Below are positions 59,001 through 64,000 of a stretch of 64,000 bases of DNA, one piece after another (the stretch's first letter is position 1; every line of letters starts with the position of its first letter). The stretch comes from Smittia aterrima. Taxonomy: Eukaryota > Arthropoda > Insecta > Diptera > Chironomidae. The position numbers and the translations under genes are program-made. The stretch covers positions 17,360,001 through 17,424,000 of the forward strand of contig CP093831.1 in the NCBI GenBank assembly GCA_033063855.1, read 5' to 3'. Below the pieces are notes generated by a model. That model was not told the origin of the DNA, did not search any database, and worked only from the letters and a program-made list of their open reading frames with translations.

Positions 59001-62000
59001 CCAGTATCACTTTCGTCCTCGTTAAATAAACAAAGACGTCTCAAGTTATTCATTCCTTACTTCAGAGACGTCATTTCCAAGCGCTCCTTATTACTATGCG
59101 CAAAGTCCCGCACAATCATGTGGCAAGAAGAAAGGAGCTTTAGCATTTTTCGACTCACGTTGAGTATCATTCAACATACATTATCGTTCTTTTGCCTTTT
59201 ATTCTTCGACAACGAGCTTCGAGCGAAAGCATTTTTTTTTTGCTGAGGAGTTGGAAAAACATCGTATTGTGATGTAAATTCGGCTCGAAGCGAAACGAAA
59301 CATCCATCGTCACAAGTCGTTTCATAGGCAAAAGGTAAACTCACATATTGAATATATATCCTTCATCTCCTTTGAACTGCTGTCGACAAGGAACACGAGT
59401 CATTGTGGATTCAACAAAGGAATACTAATGATTTCTAAAGTGAAGCTGTAAACCCAAACAAATGCTAAGTCTTGCTGATTAAAATGCCTTTGAATATCTT
59501 ATCATGATTCTATGAATTCTAATCAGCACGAAATTGTCTTTTGGTGTCGTTTTAAACAGGAATGGAAACGACTGACAAATGACGGGTTTAATTCGCGACC
59601 TTTCGCAACGAGATGTTGTAAACATAAAATTGTAACGAACGACAAAGTTTAAATATAGTGACCTTTTGAGAGAGAATTAGAGAGATGCGTCGCCCTGAGC
59701 AATAATCAAACAGAATGTTTGGGATAAACAGTCCGTGAGTTGCAGTCGATTCATTTGTCTTAATGATTATTACTGGACATTCTGTAAATTGATTTAGTTG
59801 AACCTTTGAGAGCGCTTAACCCTCAGCGTTTGAGTTTTCCACGAAAATGGAAGCTCTTCGGTTTTCGTTTATCTCGTTTCTGAGAAGGATTTGCTTGAAG
59901 ACTTATTTCGATTAGGTTGATTAATGGAGAAGCAATGAAGAAGCCAAGAAGAAAAATAAAGTGAACTTTGAAAGCTCAGAACGACGTTCATCACGTTTAT
60001 CTCATAAAACACGTTTTCCGCCCACATCAACGTAATTTCGACGCAGCTCAAATGAATATTTTAATTCTCATCATGTCACCGAACTCCCAACACACTGAAA
60101 TATAAATTATCCAACAACAGGAAAAAAAAGAAAAATCATCTTGTGGAAACCTTTTTTTACGGCTAAATCATTTCACACTTTCTATGCTTCCCGAGCTTTT
60201 CGTTAGAACGATGAATGTTCGTTCAGGGAATTTCCATTTTCCTTCCTTTCTCAGCCCATAACGCTTTCCCACAACGACAAACTCTAAAACTAATGGTGAT
60301 GTCTCATTAGGGAGAGTTGACGAATCATGTCACTTTATTCTCGAATCTCGAACGAAACTCATGGATAATCATCGTGCTCAAGGAAAAGCCTCATGACAAT
60401 ATTGACAAAATTGGATAGCTGACAGTTGATGAGATGGACGCGTTTGTTGTTCACTTGTCATTAATTCCATTATTCACTTTCACGTTCATTCGAGAGATCT
60501 TGATTGCGCGGAGACGGACAACTGTGATTAACTGAATTGGACACCGAGAATAGAAATAAACATCGAGGAAGAGATTTTGTTTGTCGGAATTAATTTGCAA
60601 TTTATCTAAAACGTCAACAAAGTTTTCTCTTGGTCTCGAAAGTTTTGGGATTTTCAACAGCAAGTGTATTTCGAGTGGATCGACCGTAATTAGAATATCT
60701 CGCTGTCGCTTAAAACAATAAGTTTATTCCACGAGCTTAACGAGAAGCGACAATTTCATCCGATAGCTGGCGAACGATTTTCATTAAGCTCGCTTGCTTT
60801 GGCTTCATTCCAACTTTAACAGATGATGAGCGAAGAAGCTAAAGGAAGAAAAATTATTCAAATGGCCCTTTCTCCTTAATGTTTGGTTGAAATTTGTTCG
60901 TTCGCTGTTTATTCTTCAGTTTTGGTGGAGAAACTTTTTATTTTCCTCCAACTTCTCCAAGACGATAAAATATTCCAAGCTCGTCTCGTTGTCATAAAAT
61001 TATTTCGTATATTTGCGGATCCAATAAAGAGATTCTGTGAGAAGCGAGCTTAGAGATAACGATAAGCTTCGACCTTGGAAAGCGCCGCTTCGTTTGCTTC
61101 GAAACACCAATAGTTGACTTTTGTTTCTCGCAGACTTCGTTGCCAAAAGTCAGAAGAACAGCGATTGTTATCGTCTTGAAACCTTTTCTGCAAGTTACAT
61201 TTCGATTGTGTCAACAGTTTGAAGAAATCGTAGGCTGAAGAAGTTCAAGAGGCTCCTCCACGTTTTCATCTCTCGACGACTCTTCGAAGAATGAAGGGAG
61301 CCTTGGGCGGATTATTGATTTCTTATTCTTTCCTTCGCCTTTATGATGCCGACCTCAGACATATTTTTAGGGTGAAATCAATTCCACGCGATGATCAGCG
61401 AAAAATAAAAATTCAATTATTGTCGACGTCTTTTATATTTTAAAGAAAATTTCTAAAAGAAACTGCGCAATTTTTCTAAGAAATGTTCTATTTTTAGTTT
61501 AACTAAGAATATTTAGAATTTATTTAATAAAAAGATTTTCATCCGAAAGCTCTAAAAGGGAATTCACTGAATCCCATAGCTCATTCGTTTTGATATGTTT
61601 TCGGGAAATTTTTCATCTCTTCGGTTTTGCTTTCCGAAATTTTTATTACTTGAAGGTTTTAAATTCATCGAAAATAAACAGTGAGACCCGACGGGAGACA
61701 AGTCACAATCAACAGAACAATCTTTACCTTTTGTTGCTCAAAAGCTCCTAGGAATTCCTAGTAGAATATTCATAGAAACAAAGACTTTCATAAACTTGTC
61801 ATGATGAGAAATACGACATCTGTCGATAACTTTTAATTATTAATGAGTTTTCCAATCATTTCTTTTTCGATTAATCATTTTTCCGTCGCAACGAGCGCTC
61901 TCAGATTATAAAAGATTCCCCAGCAATCACAACGAATAAAGACTCAATGCTCACTCAATTGATGAATGCTCTCGACAGAGTCTGTTGTTTGCATTCTATT

Positions 62001-64000
62001 CTTTCGAATAATTTACAATCGATCTTGAGTTTCTTGAGTTTTTGGCAGTCAAACAGCGACCGAAGCTAGTGATACAAAAGAAAATCTGACAAAGTAATCA
62101 TTGTAATGATTGCAAAACAAAGAAAATCGACATTGAAAATTGCATGACGGCGTCGACGATGATGTTGTTGCTAACTTCCATTAGTAATGGAGAAATTTTA
62201 TCGGCGCAAATGAGATTTCTTTCGCTCGTAATGCAATCAAAAGCGACGGGCGGGACGTTGAACCGACTATTCGTAACGTGAGCTGTAATCACTCGCGTAA
62301 TGGGAAAATCGATAGAATCATCACTGTTTTTGGAATGGGATTGAGGTTTCAATGAAATCTGATAAAAACTTGACGGGATTTTCTTCACAAACGCTTCATG
62401 CGATCGGGTGTCGATCCAAATTTATCGCATGGGAAGATACAAATTACATTGTAAGCTCTCACTCTCAAAATAACCCACAACAAGTTACGCAAGCAATCTT
62501 TCGTCGGGTCATTCACTGCCTCATTGAAGCGATTTGTTGTTGAGATGGTTCGCAGCCTCGACAAAGCGGAACCTTCATTCTCACAACAATGATTCAATTA
62601 AGTTCTACGCCGCAAGCCTAAAATCGTCATGACGAGAAACCTTTTCGGTGCTTGATTATTTATTTTGTTTCGAGCTCTGTTTCTGACAAGATGAAGGGCA
62701 CGACAAGGAAGGAGACGCCTGAGATTGCAGCGTTACCAAGCAAAAATTTTATTAAAATTCTGATTAGACACAAAGTTATGTGAGGTGGATTCTCCAGTTT
62801 GCGGTGGTAATCATTTTTTATGTGGATTTTTAATGAAAATATGAAAATGCTAGAAAGTTAAGCTTCCAACAAACGTTCACTTAACTATTTATTTTCCGGC
62901 TAACTTCAGAGCTTGAGCTACTTTCCGCTTCAACAAAATTTAAAATTGATTTTGTCCGAAAATGTTATGTTTCCAGTGGATGGAAAATGGCTTTTGCGGA
63001 AGCGAGCAAACTTCATCATTAACGAGTTTATGTTGTGAAAGTTTCCGGAGTCGCAGATGCCTCGATGTGAAAACTTTTTGATGACAACATTGCACTGTCT
63101 CCATTTGGCATGATTAAATTATTGCAAATTCATTTTAATCGCCAGAAGCTTCTTTGTGTAAAGAAAAATAAACTCATTGTTTGGATCCTTCAAGAATGCG
63201 AACGTCGGCTGCTTTATTGCTCGATTTATTCTCGTTAATGTGAGCTAAAGGTGGCCATTAAAAGCACCAGATGGGACTTCTTAGTGACGGCTGAGCAGGT
63301 TTTCGACAACAAAACTTTTATTGCTAAATTCAAATAAGAATCGCATGCCAATCGTTTTTTGCTTGAACAGCAAACTTGCGAAAAGAAATAAAATTTCTTT
63401 TAATAGTTTTCAGCTCATCGCTTTTTTGAGCCAATAAAAATAACAGAGAAACTAAAAGTGTAAAGATTTGCCTGCCTTTGATGACATGGAAAGTTTGTCG
63501 TAGTCATTTAAATATTTTTTTAATGAGAAAATCGCTCAAGGGAATCAATCCACATGTCGCTTTGAAGTCATTCGATGCGACGCCGTTTCGTGTGCGAGTT
63601 TTGTGTTTGTATTTTGAAAGCAAAAAAGAAGAAATTGTAGCTTGGAGCGGTTGTGATGATAACTAGCTTCTAGTTTTCAATAAAGCAAACTTCGACACAA
63701 TTTTATTACGAACTTCCGATATTTTAAAAATTTTGTTTTTCCTCGAAGTTTCCTATCTCGTCCGATTCCATTTCGACATCAACATGTTTCTAAATGTGAG
63801 AATTTTGCACTTGTTCCACCCCAAAAAGGATTATTTCACTCTCGTTCCAGCCGCAAGCTTTGCGATGACACTTTTATGTTAGCGAACACTTCAAATTGAG
63901 TAAATGTGTTTTGTAGAAATTTCGAAGAGCTTAATCCGGGTTGACGCTTGATGTGGATAATTGCTCTCATTTAATAGACGAGGCATTGAAATGACGCATT
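56089..64000. other. Upstream region of the RGS gene, gene-poor
   Basis: A minus-strand 5' UTR exon is plausible: donor AAA|GTGAGT ending the exon at 56539, acceptor TTCAG with the exon resuming at 56173. The rest is AT-rich with only short ORFs that lack ATG starts, splice support or protein-like composition. No RNA gene or repeat array seen. Confidence 0.4.

Overview
This window is nuclear DNA of a compact, AT-rich insect-type genome. Most introns are 50-60 nt with GT..AG ends, genes sit head to tail or inside one another, poly(A) signals are AATAAA, and the gene set (R7-family RGS, S6KL-type kinase, ATG101, POLDIP3, PUS10, trypsin-like protease array) is animal. I infer a lower dipteran, possibly a midge; the species is a guess. 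There is no bacterial, phage, CRISPR or viral content. Gene models were assembled by hand from splice signals and reading-frame phase, so their exons are predictions.

Layout. Positions 1-4050 hold three tandem trypsin-like serine protease paralogues on the + strand; the first is cut by the window edge and lacks the catalytic His. Next is a diverged pyruvate kinase paralogue that has lost key catalytic residues (4880-6606). A minus-strand unit at 6798-7454 has two ORFs overlapping by ATGA. After a 7 kb gene-poor stretch come PUS10 (15030-16780) and a four-exon gene for a 70-aa secreted peptide (17342-17728, minus). Positions 17.7-27 kb look non-coding, apart from a GC-richer island with a tRNA-like tail near 19.3-20.2 kb.

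From 27.4 to 42.4 kb genes are dense. On the minus strand are a 65-aa hypothetical protein, POLDIP3 and a 121-aa hypothetical protein. On the plus strand is an S6KL-like kinase spanning over 7 kb. One of its introns contains the whole ATG101 gene on the same strand, and the next contains an acidic secreted-protein gene on the opposite strand. A 1016-aa two-BTB protein and a minus-strand 108-aa hypothetical gene follow.

From 47.6 to 56.1 kb, on the minus strand, lies an R7-family RGS gene (RGS7-like; DEP, R7H, GGL and RGS domains). Its exon phases extend it through five more coding exons into a roughly 480-aa C-terminal tail carrying CPWD and CPWE motifs. In vertebrates CPWE motifs are known from the tails of GPR158/GPR179, the orphan receptors that bind RGS7. 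Finding them in cis on the RGS protein is the most interesting signal here. The last 8 kb (56.1-64 kb) shows no convincing coding sequence beyond a possible 5' UTR exon of that gene.
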